A DNA stretch of 64,000 nucleotides from the NCBI GenBank assembly GCA_900472295.1, contig UCIA01000001.1, positions 23,348-87,347 on the forward strand, written 5' to 3'. This document shows, in pieces, positions 53,807-62,692 of the stretch (position 1 is its first letter; each line of letters starts with the position of its first letter). Origin of the DNA: Hyphomicrobiales bacterium (lineage in GTDB: Bacteria; Pseudomonadota; Alphaproteobacteria; Rhizobiales; Rhizobiaceae). The translations under genes were made by a program, and so were the position numbers. The notes below the pieces were generated by a model, which saw only the letters and a list, made by a program, of their open reading frames with translations, ran no database searches and had not been told where the DNA came from.

Positions 53807-54583
53807 ATGGCGTACCGCAAGCAATTGACGCGGCTCAAGGCGCCTTACCTCAAGCGCATCCTGCTCGATCCCGAGCGGGTGGCTGACTGGGAAAAATACC
53901 CCTGGAACCTGCCGCTGTTTCGTGGCCGTGAATTCGAGCTCGAATTCACCACGCCGATCACCATCATTGTCGGCGAAAACGGCACCGGCAAATCGACATT
54001 GCTGGAAGCCATAGGCGCTTTGGCCGGCTACGACGAAGCCGGCGGCGGCAAGGGCTACATGCCCGTCGACCACTCCGGCGCCATCGACAAGAGCGGCGCC
54101 GCGCTTGCCGACACGTTGCGCGGCCAATGGCTGCCGAAGGTCACTGCGGGCTGGTTCTTCCGCGCCGAATCCTTTTATGCGGTAGCCCGTTATCTTGACC
54201 AGGCGGCGCTGAGTTCAGGCGGGGCACCACCCGACTTCCTGTCCTGGTCGCACGGCGAGGGGTTTATTCGCTTCTTCGAGGAGCGCTGCCGCCGGCAAGG
54301 CATCTACATCCTCGACGAGCCCGAAAGCGCGCTGTCGCCGTCGCGGCAGATCGAATTGCTGAAGATGCTCAGGCGCATGGACCAGTCGGGTACAGCGCAA
54401 GTGATCATGGCCACGCATTCGCCGCTGCTGATGGCCTGTCCCGGCGCAAGGCTGTTTCGCATCAGCCGCTTCGGCCTCGACCCCACCGATTTCACCGATA
54501 CCGATCATTTTCGCATGATGCGCGACTTCTGCACCGACCCGCAGGCGTTTATGGAAGAGGCGCTGCGGGAAGACGACGAATGA
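53807..54583 (+). CDS. AAA-family ATPase (ABC/SMC-like, AAA_21 type)
   Basis: 258 residues. Walker A is IIVGENGTGKSTLLEAIGAL (about 53-72). The signature-like LSWSHGEGFIRFFEERC takes the LSxG position, Walker B is GIYILDEPESALSPSRQ and the H-loop is IMATHSPLLMA. Soluble stand-alone ATPases of this type occur near toxin, repair or unknown functions. Here the stop overlaps the next start (ATGA), coupling it to a GNAT gene. The role is unknown. Confidence 0.8.
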   Translation: MAYRKQLTRLKAPYLKRILLDPERVADWEKYPWNLPLFRGREFELEFTTPITIIVGENGTGKSTLLEAIGALAGYDEAGGGKGYMPVDHSGAIDKSGAALADTLRGQWLPKVTAGWFFRAESFYAVARYLDQAALSSGGAPPDFLSWSHGEGFIRFFEERCRRQGIYILDEPESALSPSRQIELLKMLRRMDQSGTAQVIMATHSPLLMACPGARLFRISRFGLDPTDFTDTDHFRMMRDFCTDPQAFMEEALREDDE

Positions 54584-55334
54584 CGATGGGCGACGACGAT
54601 CTCAACTGGCGGAGCGAACAGGCTTGCCGCGAAGCCTGGCCGGCGGCGGTCGAGACGGAAGTCGACGGATGGCTGCTCAGGCGCTGCGGCGGCCGGACCC
54701 GGCGCAGCAATTCCGTCAACCCCTTGCGCGGCAAGTGCGGAGCGCCCGAAAGCGTGCTCGATGCAGCCGAGGCGTTCTACACCGGCCACGGCCAGACGCC
54801 GCTGTTTCGGGTTCCGAGCATTGCCGCCGAGATGGACACGCTCCTCGACCGACAAGGCTACGATCTCGAAGGCGGCACGATCCATCTCTATGGCGAGATC
54901 GACGAGCTGGCCGATATCAGCGACGAGCATGTCACCGTTTCGCCAACACCCGATGAGGGCTGGTTCGCGGCGCGGTTCCGCATGGGCGGCTATCATGACA
55001 CCGATCGCCGCGTCTTTCGCGAAATGCCTGGGTTGATCGCGGGCGAAAAAGCGTTCGTATCGTGCCAGCTCGACAGCGAAATTGCCGCTTTGGCCTATGG
55101 CGTCATCCGCGATGGGCTGCTTGTGGTAGAGTCGGTTGAAACCGATAGTCGGTTCCGACAACAGGGCCTCGGCCGCAAGACGGTTGGCAGCCTGATCGGC
55201 TGGCGCGGCGGGCAGGGGCCTCGGCGGCCTGCCTGCAGGTCGTCGCCGACAATGCGCCGGGTCGCGCGCTCTATGCCTCGCTTGGGTTCACCAAAGAACT
55301 CTACCGCTATCACTACCGCAGGAAGCCCGCATGA
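54580..55334 (+). pseudogene. GNAT acetyltransferase gene with a frameshift
   Basis: The first frame gives a GNAT protein (SEQACREAWPAAVETEVDGWLLRRC onward, then GLLVVESVETDSRFRQQGLGRKTVGSLIGW with the acetyl-CoA loop). It then turns into Arg/Pro-rich nonsense that runs past the next gene's start. Shifting by one base at about 55203 restores a normal GNAT end (ASAACLQVVADNAPGRALYA, SLGFTKELYRYHYRRKPA). That end stops at 55332-55334, overlapping the next start as ATGA. One missing G in TGG-GCG would explain it, through mutation or sequencing error. Confidence 0.8.
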
Positions 55335-55852
55335 ACCACGACGCCTACGACAATGCCTATATTGGCGGCATCCTTAATTCGGTGAAGACCGTCGCCATGG
55401 TCGGCGCGTCGGCCAACGACGTCCGGCCGAGCTTTTTCGTGCTGAAGTACCTGCTGGCCAAGGGCTTTTCGGTGTTTCCGATCAATCCCGGACAGGCCGG
55501 CAAAGAGATTCTTGGCCGCATGACCTATGCCAGCCTGGCCGACCTGCCTGAGCCGGTCGACATGGTCGACATCTTTCGCGCCTCCACGGCGGTGCCCGGC
55601 ATTTTGGACGAGGTTCTGAAGCTCGATCCCTTGCCGAAAGTCATCTGGATGCAGCTTGGCGTGCGCGATGATGAAGCGGCGGCACGCGCCGAGGCGGCCG
55701 GCATCAAGGTGGTGATGAACCGCTGCCCCAAGATCGAATATGGCAAGCTTTCGGGTGAGATCGGCTGGACCGGTGTCAACTCCGGCGTCCTGTCGTCGAA
55801 GAAGCCACTGATGCGGTCGGGATTCCAGAGTTTTGGGGTGCGCCAGAAGTAG
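55331..55852 (+). CDS. CoA-binding protein (YccU type)
   Basis: 173 residues of the CoA_binding_2 fold: SVKTVAMVGASANDVRPSFFVLKYLLAKGFSVFPINPG is the Rossmann-like start, then VDMVDIFRASTAVPGIL and VIWMQLGVRDDEAAARAEAAGIKVVMNRCPKIEY. The biochemical role is not established. Its ATG overlaps the restored GNAT stop, and its own stop abuts a palindromic repeat. Confidence 0.85.
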   Translation: MNHDAYDNAYIGGILNSVKTVAMVGASANDVRPSFFVLKYLLAKGFSVFPINPGQAGKEILGRMTYASLADLPEPVDMVDIFRASTAVPGILDEVLKLDPLPKVIWMQLGVRDDEAAARAEAAGIKVVMNRCPKIEYGKLSGEIGWTGVNSGVLSSKKPLMRSGFQSFGVRQK

Positions 55853-55900
55853 TGCATGTCACCCAAAAGTGCTCAGCGGTTTTGGGACTACGGCATGCAC
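55852..55900. repeat. Palindromic repeat with AAAAGTG-GCGGTTTT core
   Basis: GTGCATG (55852-55858) pairs with CATGCAC (55894-55900), and CCCAAAA (55862-55868) pairs with TTTTGGG (55880-55886). The core is CCAAAAGTGCTCAGCGGTTTTGG, matching the two other copies in the window. It begins on the last base of the CoA-binding-protein stop codon. No riboswitch was recognised between it and metY. Confidence 0.75.
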
Positions 55901-56080
55901 AAAAACAGAGGCCTGAAGCGTACCGCGCTTTAGGCGAAAATCCATTCCGAAAAATGACGCATTTTCCTACACGCGGATCGCAAATCCTGCGCGAAAGGGC
56001 ATTTTCTTCTTTGCATTCGCGCTCGCGCTTCGCCAAGAATGCCCGGCGATTTTCAGAAGGTTCAGGAGAGGGAGGTTTCG

Positions 56081-57361
56081 ATGACCCGTACACCCGGTTT
56101 CAACACGCTCGCCGTCCATGCCGGCGCCAAGCCAGACCCGGCCACCGGCGCACGCGCCACGCCGATCTACCAGACCACCTCCTTCGTTTTCGACGATGCC
56201 GATCATGCCGCCTCGCTGTTCGGGCTGAAGGCGTTCGGCAACATCTACACCCGCATCATGAACCCGACCCAGGCTGTGCTCGAAGAGCGCATCGCCGCCC
56301 TTGAAGGCGGCACGGCTGCTCTGGCCGTCGCCTCCGGCCATGCCGCGCAGGTGCTGGTGTTCCACAATCTGCTGACGCCCGGCGACAATTTCGTCGCCGC
56401 AACAAGGCTTTACGGCGGCTCGATCAACCAATTCGGCCATGCCTTCAAGAATTATGGCTGGGAGGTGCGCTGGGCCGACACCAACGATGTCTCGACCTTC
56501 GAAAGCCAGATCGACGACAAGACCAAGGCGATCTTCATCGAGAGCCTGGCCAATCCCGGCGGCACCTTCGTCGACATCGAGAAAATCGGCGACATCGCCC
56601 GCAAGCACGGCCTGCCGTTGATCGTCGACAACACCCTGGCCTCGCCCTATCTGGTGCGGCCGATCGAGCATGGCGCCGACATTGTCGTCCATTCGCTGAC
56701 CAAATTCATCGGCGGCCACGGCAATTCGATCGGCGGCGCCATTGTCGACGGCGGCACCTTCGACTGGTCGAAATCCGGCAAATACCCGATGCTGTCGGAG
56801 CCTCGCCCCGAATATGGCGGCCTCGTGCTGCACGAAACCTTCGGCAATTTCGCCTTTGCCATTGCCGCGCGCGTGCTCGGCCTGCGCGATCTCGGCCCGG
56901 CGATCTCGCCGTTCAACGCTTTCCTGATCCTGACCGGCCTCGAAACCCTGCCGCTGAGGATGCAGCGCCATTGCGACAATGCGGTCACCGTCGCCGGCTG
57001 GCTGTCCAACCATCCCAAGGTCGCCTGGGTGAATTATCCCGGCCTGCCCAGCGACAAGAACAATGCGCTGCAGAAGAAGTACTCGCCGCAAGGCGCCGGC
57101 GCTGTCTTCACCTTCGGCCTCAAGGGCGGCTACGAGGCCGGTGTCAAGTTCGTCGAGGCGCTCGAACTGTTTTCGCATCTGGCCAATGTCGGCGACACCA
57201 AGTCGCTGGTCATCCACCCGGCCTCGACCACGCACCGCCAGCTCTCCGACGAGCAGAAGGTCAAGGCGGGCGCTGGGCCGGACACCGTCCGGCTTTCCGT
57301 CGGCATCGAGGATGTCAACGACATCGTCGCCGATCTGGAACAGGCTCTGGCCAAGGTGTGA
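56081..57361 (+). CDS. metY: O-acetylhomoserine sulfhydrylase
   Basis: 426-residue PLP enzyme of the Cys/Met metabolism family. It joins O-acetylhomoserine with sulfide or methanethiol to make homocysteine or methionine. The PLP Lys is K208 in VVHSLTKFIGGHGNSIGG. LEGGTAALAVASGHAAQ and the C-terminal PASTTHRQLSDEQ, with the Arg/Ser substrate region, are typical. Perfect GGAGG lies five bases before the ATG, so strong translation is expected. Confidence 0.92.
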   Translation: MTRTPGFNTLAVHAGAKPDPATGARATPIYQTTSFVFDDADHAASLFGLKAFGNIYTRIMNPTQAVLEERIAALEGGTAALAVASGHAAQVLVFHNLLTPGDNFVAATRLYGGSINQFGHAFKNYGWEVRWADTNDVSTFESQIDDKTKAIFIESLANPGGTFVDIEKIGDIARKHGLPLIVDNTLASPYLVRPIEHGADIVVHSLTKFIGGHGNSIGGAIVDGGTFDWSKSGKYPMLSEPRPEYGGLVLHETFGNFAFAIAARVLGLRDLGPAISPFNAFLILTGLETLPLRMQRHCDNAVTVAGWLSNHPKVAWVNYPGLPSDKNNALQKKYSPQGAGAVFTFGLKGGYEAGVKFVEALELFSHLANVGDTKSLVIHPASTTHRQLSDEQKVKAGAGPDTVRLSVGIEDVNDIVADLEQALAKV

Positions 57362-57366
57362 TTTTT

Positions 57367-57463
57367 TGAGTGAGTAGTGAGTAGTGAGTAGTGAGTAGTG
57401 AGTAGTGAGTAGTGAGTGGAAGGCGCTCCGTCGACGCGCTACTCACTACTGACTACTCACTCA
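57367..57463. repeat. TAGTGAG tandem array with facing inverted copy
   Basis: TGAGTGAG is followed by six perfect TAGTGAG units (57375-57416). Then 57439-57463 is the reverse complement of 57367-57391 with one mismatch in 25. The whole can fold into a long hairpin directly after the metY stop and just before the cupin coding sequence. It may act as terminator, or vary in copy number. Confidence 0.85.
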
Positions 57464-57823
57464 TGGAGGCAAATCCTGTCCGCGCATTACCTGACCATAT
57501 CGACCGACAGCGTCGACGCCGAGCATGGCGCGCCGGCGCCGGATCGCCTGATTGCGGGCGATCCGAAGTTCCGCACCTGGAATGTCGAGGAGCGCGATGG
57601 CGGCCTCTATGCCGGCATCTGGGAGGCGACGCCGGGCAAATGGCGCATCGTCTATGACGAATGGGAGTTCTGCCACATCCTGTCCGGCGTCTCGGTGATC
57701 GCCGAGGACGCAGGCGAGGCGCGCACGGTGCGTGCCGGCGACAGTTTTGTGCTCAGGCCCGGCTTTAGAGGCAGCTGGGAAGTGCTTGAAACGACTCGCA
57801 AGGAGTATGTGATCAAGCTCTGA
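57416..57823 (+). CDS. Cupin-domain protein with uncertain start
   Basis: Small cupin (Cupin_3-like): KFRTWNVEERDGGLYAGIWEATPGKWRI, YDEWEFCHILSGVSVIAED, then AGDSFVLRPGFRGSWEV. The only standard in-frame start is a GTG inside the repeat array, with no ribosome site. A perfect GGAGG lies six bases before an in-frame CTG at 57476, where the protein-like sequence begins (LSAHYLTISTDSVDAEHG, about 115 residues). An out-of-frame ATG sits at 57463. So it may use CTG, or carry a one-base indel. The function is unknown. Confidence 0.65.
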   Translation: MEGAPSTRYSLLTTHSWRQILSAHYLTISTDSVDAEHGAPAPDRLIAGDPKFRTWNVEERDGGLYAGIWEATPGKWRIVYDEWEFCHILSGVSVIAEDAGEARTVRAGDSFVLRPGFRGSWEVLETTRKEYVIKL

Positions 57824-57824
57824 T

Positions 57825-58886
57825 CTACGGCTTCGGAAATTCTATGAGGCAGGCTTCCGAGGCCTTGTCGTGCATCGCCAGCACATCCTCGGTCTCGGCG
57901 TCGGTGTCCGAGATCTCGTCGCGATAGTAGCGCGTCACCATGTCGAGCCCCGCCTGCGTCATCCCTTGCGTCGGCATTTCGCGGGCGAGACAGCCGCACA
58001 GGCCGAGCGCCCGGTCCGGCGTGCCGATCTTGCGGGCGCTGACGATGAAATCCCTGGACGGGCAGGCGTCGAGAAAGGCGTCGAAGTCGAGCTGTTGCGG
58101 CGGCTGGTCGCCATGGTTGATATAGGCCTGCGGCCATTGGCTTCTGCCGCTGACGACCTCGCAGCCGGTTGCGGCATCGTAGGCATTGCCTGACACGGTT
58201 TGCCAGGCAGCCTCCTTGTCGCCGCTGGGATAGACGAAATCCTTGCCAAGCGAGGCCGCATAGAGGTCGAGATCGGCCTGCGAGAAGCCGACCGCCTGGA
58301 ACCGGTCGAACTGACATCGGCAATCGCTTGCCGCGCGCTCGGCCTCGCCTTCTTCGGGTTGTTCGCTCGTCTTCGATTTCTCGCAGGCGGCAATAAAGGT
58401 GTCGCCGTTCAGCGATGTGGTCGGCAGCGTCGAGATGTCGACATAGCGTTCGCCGTTCCAGCCGATCGTCACTTTGTCAGCCTGGATGTCGAAGTAACGG
58501 TTGCGCTTGAAGAAGCTGAGGCCGAACTTGTCCTGCGGCACCAGTCTGGCGCCCGGTATGTCGCCCAACACCTCGCGATAGCTGTCACCTTTCAGCACGA
58601 ACAGGAAATTGCCGCATGTGGTGCCATCGCAACCCGGCTGATCGCGATAGGCGTAGATTTCGGGAAAACCGTCGAGATTGAGATCGACGTCGATGGCCAA
58701 GGTATTCCGCGCGACATCCTTGGAGCCGGTCTGGCGCTCAAGCAGGCCGACCGCCATCTTCCTGGCAATGGCCCTGCTGTTCTGCCACTGCGCATCGTCG
58801 GCCTGCGCCTGGGCGTGCGCGCCGCTGATGCCGGTGCAAAGCATGGCGAGGGCGAACGCCATCGCCCGTGTCGAAAACAGTTTCAT
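57825..58886 (-). CDS. Secreted protein of unknown function with a calcium-loop-like motif
   Basis: 353 residues. The signal peptide (MKLFSTRAMAFALAMLCTG, cleavage near AHA) is followed by a mature part with about a dozen Cys. It holds the loop DVDLNLDGFPEIYAYRD, which resembles calcium-binding repeats of the DxDxNxDG type, and probable disulfides (GCDGTTCGN, SDCRC, LGLCGC). It is presumably periplasmic. I recognise no family. It converges with the cupin gene with one base between stops. Confidence 0.65.
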   Translation of the reverse strand: MKLFSTRAMAFALAMLCTGISGAHAQAQADDAQWQNSRAIARKMAVGLLERQTGSKDVARNTLAIDVDLNLDGFPEIYAYRDQPGCDGTTCGNFLFVLKGDSYREVLGDIPGARLVPQDKFGLSFFKRNRYFDIQADKVTIGWNGERYVDISTLPTTSLNGDTFIAACEKSKTSEQPEEGEAERAASDCRCQFDRFQAVGFSQADLDLYAASLGKDFVYPSGDKEAAWQTVSGNAYDAATGCEVVSGRSQWPQAYINHGDQPPQQLDFDAFLDACPSRDFIVSARKIGTPDRALGLCGCLAREMPTQGMTQAGLDMVTRYYRDEISDTDAETEDVLAMHDKASEACLIEFPKP

Positions 58887-59022
58887 TCCGCTACCCCAGC
58901 CTCGCGCCGGAAACCGACAGCGAGCTTTCCAGCCCATGGAACAGTGAATGTCGCGGAAGTGTTGCCGCTGCGCAAGATGGAGTTGCGGGCGTTTGAACAC
59001 TGCTGGCCATCGCCGGGGAAAA

Positions 59023-59265
59023 TCATTTCTTGCCGTCATTTCGGGCGGCTTCCGCCGTTTCCTGCTGGCTTTCGGCTTTTCCCCCCGCTTCGGCTCGGTC
59101 TATCGCCGCCGTCTCGTTGAGAAAGGCCGCGATCCGCGCCGCCGGCTTCTCACTTTCGAACGACAGCGGCCGGTCGCGATGGATGACCGGCTGGTCATTC
59201 TTATTGTCCCAGATTTCGAAGTGGCCTCTTGGGTTGGAGACGGCTTCGAAGCGTTTCTTGATCAT
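59023..59265 (-). CDS. Small hypothetical protein
   Basis: 80 residues, soluble and charged: IKKRFEAVSNPRGHFEIWDN, then a run rich in Ala and Glu. There is no signal peptide or membrane segment. No good ribosome site is visible, and another frame on the opposite strand is also open, so it could be spurious. The first 50 residues look protein-like. The remaining bases up to 59402 hold nothing recognisable. Confidence 0.4.
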   Translation of the reverse strand: MIKKRFEAVSNPRGHFEIWDNKNDQPVIHRDRPLSFESEKPAARIAAFLNETAAIDRAEAGGKAESQQETAEAARNDGKK

Positions 59266-59402
59266 GGCGGTGGGTCCGGCGGTCCGCTGTCTGGCTGGTG
59301 GTCACGGCGAAACAAATTGGCCTGCAACCTCGACATCCCTCATGCGATCGTGATCGACGACCCGAACGTCGGCGAGGGCACCTTACGGATGGCTTACGGC
59401 TG

Positions 59403-62400
59403 TCACGAGCCGAGCAGCGGTCGCACCAGCGAGCGTATCGCAAGCGAGGGCTGGTCTTCGCCGGCGGAGGCGAGGGCGCGTTCGTAGCGCCGGTAGTCGT
59501 CTATCGCGCCGGCATCGTCGTTGCGCGCCAGGCTTTCGCGGATCAGGGCGCTGTTTAGCCTGGCCGAGTCCGGATAGAATTCGAGCGCGCGTCGCAAGCT
59601 TCGTCTTGCGCGCTCAGGCTCGCCTCTGTCGAGCCAGCCCTTGCCGGTGCGCTCGGCGAGTTCCAGCACGCCGTCGCGCACCCGGTCGGCCGCCGCATTG
59701 GCCCAGGCCGGCGCCGATCCGTTCGAGAACAGCGGCCCGACGAAACGGTCGAGAAGCGCTTCCTTATCCTCGACCGTGGCTGCGCCCTGGGTCGATAGCA
59801 CCACCTTCAAGCGCTCTTCCCAGTCCTTCAGGTCGACCCATACCTTGTCCCCGGCTAGGCGGACGCGACCCTCCCTGAGCAGGAGGAAGTCGCCCTTGCC
59901 AAGCAGCTTGCGCAGCCGGTGCAGCGCCTGCTCGAGGGCCGCCTTGGCCTGATCGCCGTCGAGGTCCGGCCACAGCCAGTCCTGCAAGGTCTCCATCGAG
60001 CAGGCCTGGTCTCTCGACAGGCACACGATGCGCAGTATGTCGAGCGCCCGCGTCGGCGGCTTGGCGCCGAAGTTCACCGTGCCGCCGCCGGCCTCGATGC
60101 GGAATTCGCCCATCAGATGGATTTTGAGCGGCCAGGGCCACTGTTCAGGACGGCTGGAAGGGGCAGCGAGCCGGCGCGCCTGAATGATTTGATGGCAAAG
60201 GTCGACGTCGATATGCCGTTCCAGCGCATCCGCCAGCAGTTCGGAAAGCAGTTCGGGCAGATTGATCAGCACCGGCGGCACGTCGGCGGCGCGCAAGGCG
60301 ATCAAGAAGGCGTCGAGATACTGGTGGTAGGCAGTGCCATCGGTCTTGCTCTCCTCCAGCGCCCATTTCTGCTCCAGCGCCTTTCCCGCCAATATGGCAA
60401 GCTCGACGCGGCGGCGAGGGCCGCCATCCAGCCTGTCAAGGATGGCTTCGAGCAATTCCACCGCTTGCCGCGGCTGGCGGTCGGCCAGCAGCACCTGGAA
60501 CTTGGTGACATAGTGCGGCCAGCGTTCGACCATCGGTTCGTTGGCCCGCTCGATCGCGTCCATGAAGGTGTCGCAGTCCTGATAGGCTTTGGCGAAATCG
60601 CCTTGCCTGGTGTGCATGGCGGCGTGGCAGTCGGCCACAACTGCGACCTGGGTGGTGAAGCGGCTGTCGCCGATCTCACCCAGCCGCGAGACCAGTGCAT
60701 TGAATTCGGAGAAATCGTTGCGCAGCTTCATCAACAGCTGAAGATGGTAAAGCGCGCTGAACTCGACGCTTTTCAGCGCATGTTGCTCGGCTATCGCGAT
60801 CGCCCGGCGCAGCGCCTCCTCGGCGTCCGCATAAGGGAAGCCACGGCGCGAGTAAGGGAAATAACGGCCGCTGGCGGCAGCGAATGACACCAGCCACATG
60901 CCAAGCACCAGCGGTGGCAGGTTAGGGCTCTCAATGTCCTCGGCAACGCTGTCGACGGCATTGGCGAACATTTGCTTGTCGCCGACCGCAACCGCATGGT
61001 CGATCAGCGCATCGCTGGCCAGCAGCCTTAGCGCCACCGGGTCTTCGGCCGGCAGGCTGGACAGGCGCTGCTGGATGTCTTTCGCCAGTCGGTCGCCATT
61101 GCGGGCATTGGCCTCGCTGGCTTCAGCGAAATTGATGGCGCGCAGCATGCCGAGCCTGACCGTGGTCAATTCCTCGGCGCGAAACTCCGGGAACGGCTCA
61201 GCCAGCAGGGCTGCCGCCCGCTTTGTCCAGACCTCCAGCCCCTCATGCGTGCGCCAGCTGGCGGTTTTGACCGTCGCCGCACGCGCCACCGTCAGATACT
61301 GGCCGCGCCTGTCGGACCCCTCGAATTCCTGCCAGGCCTTGGCAAAATGCGGCTCGGCCATGGCGTCGTCGAATGCGTGCGCGACGCCAAGCCAGTGGTG
61401 GATCCAGCCATCCGTCTCGTCGTCCGGCAGCTTTGCGCACCATTCGACGAAAGTGGCGCGCCGCCCCTCGGCAAGCACGGTGTCGGCGCTGTTGAGGATC
61501 AGCCGGCGCGCCAGCGGCCAGGCCTGCGCCTGCAGTGCCAGTGCGATCGCGGCATCGCTCTTGCCTGCCTGGTGCAGGACCAGCGCCGCCTGTTCGCGCA
61601 GCCTTGCCTGCTCGTCCCTGGGCATCCGCTTGTCGAGCAAAGCGCTGAGATGTTCGCGCAACAGGTCGTGCAACTGGAAAGCCGTGCCCGCCGGGCCATC
61701 ACGCGTGACCAGCAACTGGCGGTGAAAGAGCCGTTCCAGCAATTGAGCGGCTTCGGGTCCGGCGAAAGCCTCGGCGAGCGTACCGCTGATCTCCGGCAAC
61801 AGGTTGAGCTTCATCAGCAGATCCTGATCGCCAGGCGCGATGTCGTGCAGGAAGTAGCTCCCGGCAATGTCACGCAAGCCGCCGGCGCCGGCTTCGGGCA
61901 TGCGGTAATGCAGGCCGATATTGGCAACCATCAACAGCCCGATTGCCCAGCCGCGCGCACCGGCGATGCCTTCGACCGACGCTGGCGACAGCGAGCGGAC
62001 GGCAATCAGGTTTTGTGCTTCATCCGCCGAGAATTCGAGCAGCGACTGGTTGAAGACCTGCAAGTCGCCGGCAATCGCCAATTCGGCGATCTCGTCCTGC
62101 GGCAACATGCGCGAAGCGCAGATCATCCGGACAATGTGCGGGCGCTCGCGCAGCATGATGGCCAGCGTGCGGCGGACGGGCGCCGTGTCGGCGCGGTGCA
62201 GATCGTCGAGCACCAGGATCGTGCCGGGATCGAGGCGAGAAAAATAGGCGCGAAAGAACAGTCGGGCGAAATCCTCGGGGGCCTCGGCGTATTCAGGCCC
62301 GAAGGCCGGCATGCCGGCCTGTGCGGCGCCGAGCGACAAAGTGAGGTAATGGAACAGGCGCGCTATGTCCTGGTCTTCGCTGTCGATGCGGTACCATTTC

Positions 62401-62627
62401 AGCGGCGATCCGCTTTTGCCCACCGTGTCGATCACGGCCGTGGTCTTGCCGTAGCCGCCAGGCGCCGCCAGCCAGACGGCGCCGGCTTCCAGCGCACCGC
62501 CGATCGCCGCCACGACGCGCGCACGGCTGATCGTACCCACCGGCCGGGGCGCCGAAAGTTTGGCTATCGAGCTTGCCGTATCGTCGGTTCGCACGCCTGG
62601 TTGTTCCACCGCATGACGCTGCGTCAT
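59403..62627 (-). CDS. STAND-type ATPase regulator with C-terminal BTAD/winged-helix region
   Basis: 1074-residue signal-transduction protein. Walker A is APGGYGKTT (55-63) and Walker B is ILVLDDLHRA (137-146), within a MalT-like NTPase that ends in HDLLREHLSALL. A long helical TPR-like middle follows. From about 828 a winged helix of the SARP/OmpR type begins (KIHLMGEFRIEAGGGTVNFG, then AALEQALHRLRKLLG), then a bacterial transcriptional activator (BTAD) repeat region (GEPERARRSLRRALEFYPDSARLN). Classical SARPs have these domains at the N-terminus. It lies 65 bases after a P450 gene on the same strand. Confidence 0.8.
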   Translation of the reverse strand: MTQRHAVEQPGVRTDDTASSIAKLSAPRPVGTISRARVVAAIGGALEAGAVWLAAPGGYGKTTAVIDTVGKSGSPLKWYRIDSEDQDIARLFHYLTLSLGAAQAGMPAFGPEYAEAPEDFARLFFRAYFSRLDPGTILVLDDLHRADTAPVRRTLAIMLRERPHIVRMICASRMLPQDEIAELAIAGDLQVFNQSLLEFSADEAQNLIAVRSLSPASVEGIAGARGWAIGLLMVANIGLHYRMPEAGAGGLRDIAGSYFLHDIAPGDQDLLMKLNLLPEISGTLAEAFAGPEAAQLLERLFHRQLLVTRDGPAGTAFQLHDLLREHLSALLDKRMPRDEQARLREQAALVLHQAGKSDAAIALALQAQAWPLARRLILNSADTVLAEGRRATFVEWCAKLPDDETDGWIHHWLGVAHAFDDAMAEPHFAKAWQEFEGSDRRGQYLTVARAATVKTASWRTHEGLEVWTKRAAALLAEPFPEFRAEELTTVRLGMLRAINFAEASEANARNGDRLAKDIQQRLSSLPAEDPVALRLLASDALIDHAVAVGDKQMFANAVDSVAEDIESPNLPPLVLGMWLVSFAAASGRYFPYSRRGFPYADAEEALRRAIAIAEQHALKSVEFSALYHLQLLMKLRNDFSEFNALVSRLGEIGDSRFTTQVAVVADCHAAMHTRQGDFAKAYQDCDTFMDAIERANEPMVERWPHYVTKFQVLLADRQPRQAVELLEAILDRLDGGPRRRVELAILAGKALEQKWALEESKTDGTAYHQYLDAFLIALRAADVPPVLINLPELLSELLADALERHIDVDLCHQIIQARRLAAPSSRPEQWPWPLKIHLMGEFRIEAGGGTVNFGAKPPTRALDILRIVCLSRDQACSMETLQDWLWPDLDGDQAKAALEQALHRLRKLLGKGDFLLLREGRVRLAGDKVWVDLKDWEERLKVVLSTQGAATVEDKEALLDRFVGPLFSNGSAPAWANAAADRVRDGVLELAERTGKGWLDRGEPERARRSLRRALEFYPDSARLNSALIRESLARNDDAGAIDDYRRYERALASAGEDQPSLAIRSLVRPLLGS

Positions 62628-62692
62628 GATGTATCGACGCAAGCGCCCTGACAAGCAGGCAGGCGGATTCCTACACGCGTCCTGGAGCTTCC

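Noticed and set aside
55901-56080. SAM-II riboswitch upstream of metY
   Set aside because: Such elements precede some alphaproteobacterial methionine genes, but I could not find the expected conserved segments here. A covariance-model search for SAM-II would settle it.
57375-57416. Possible CRISPR-like array
   Set aside because: The units are 7 bases and contiguous with no spacers, so this is a simple tandem repeat.
57463-57657. Alternative small protein from the ATG at 57463
   Set aside because: The frame gives an Arg-rich sequence out of phase with the clear cupin fold and ends within it.
61245-62651. A 468-codon plus-strand frame inside the STAND/BTAD regulator gene
   Set aside because: The composition is Gln/Arg/Ala-rich without motifs, and the minus strand carries clear Walker motifs over the same bases.
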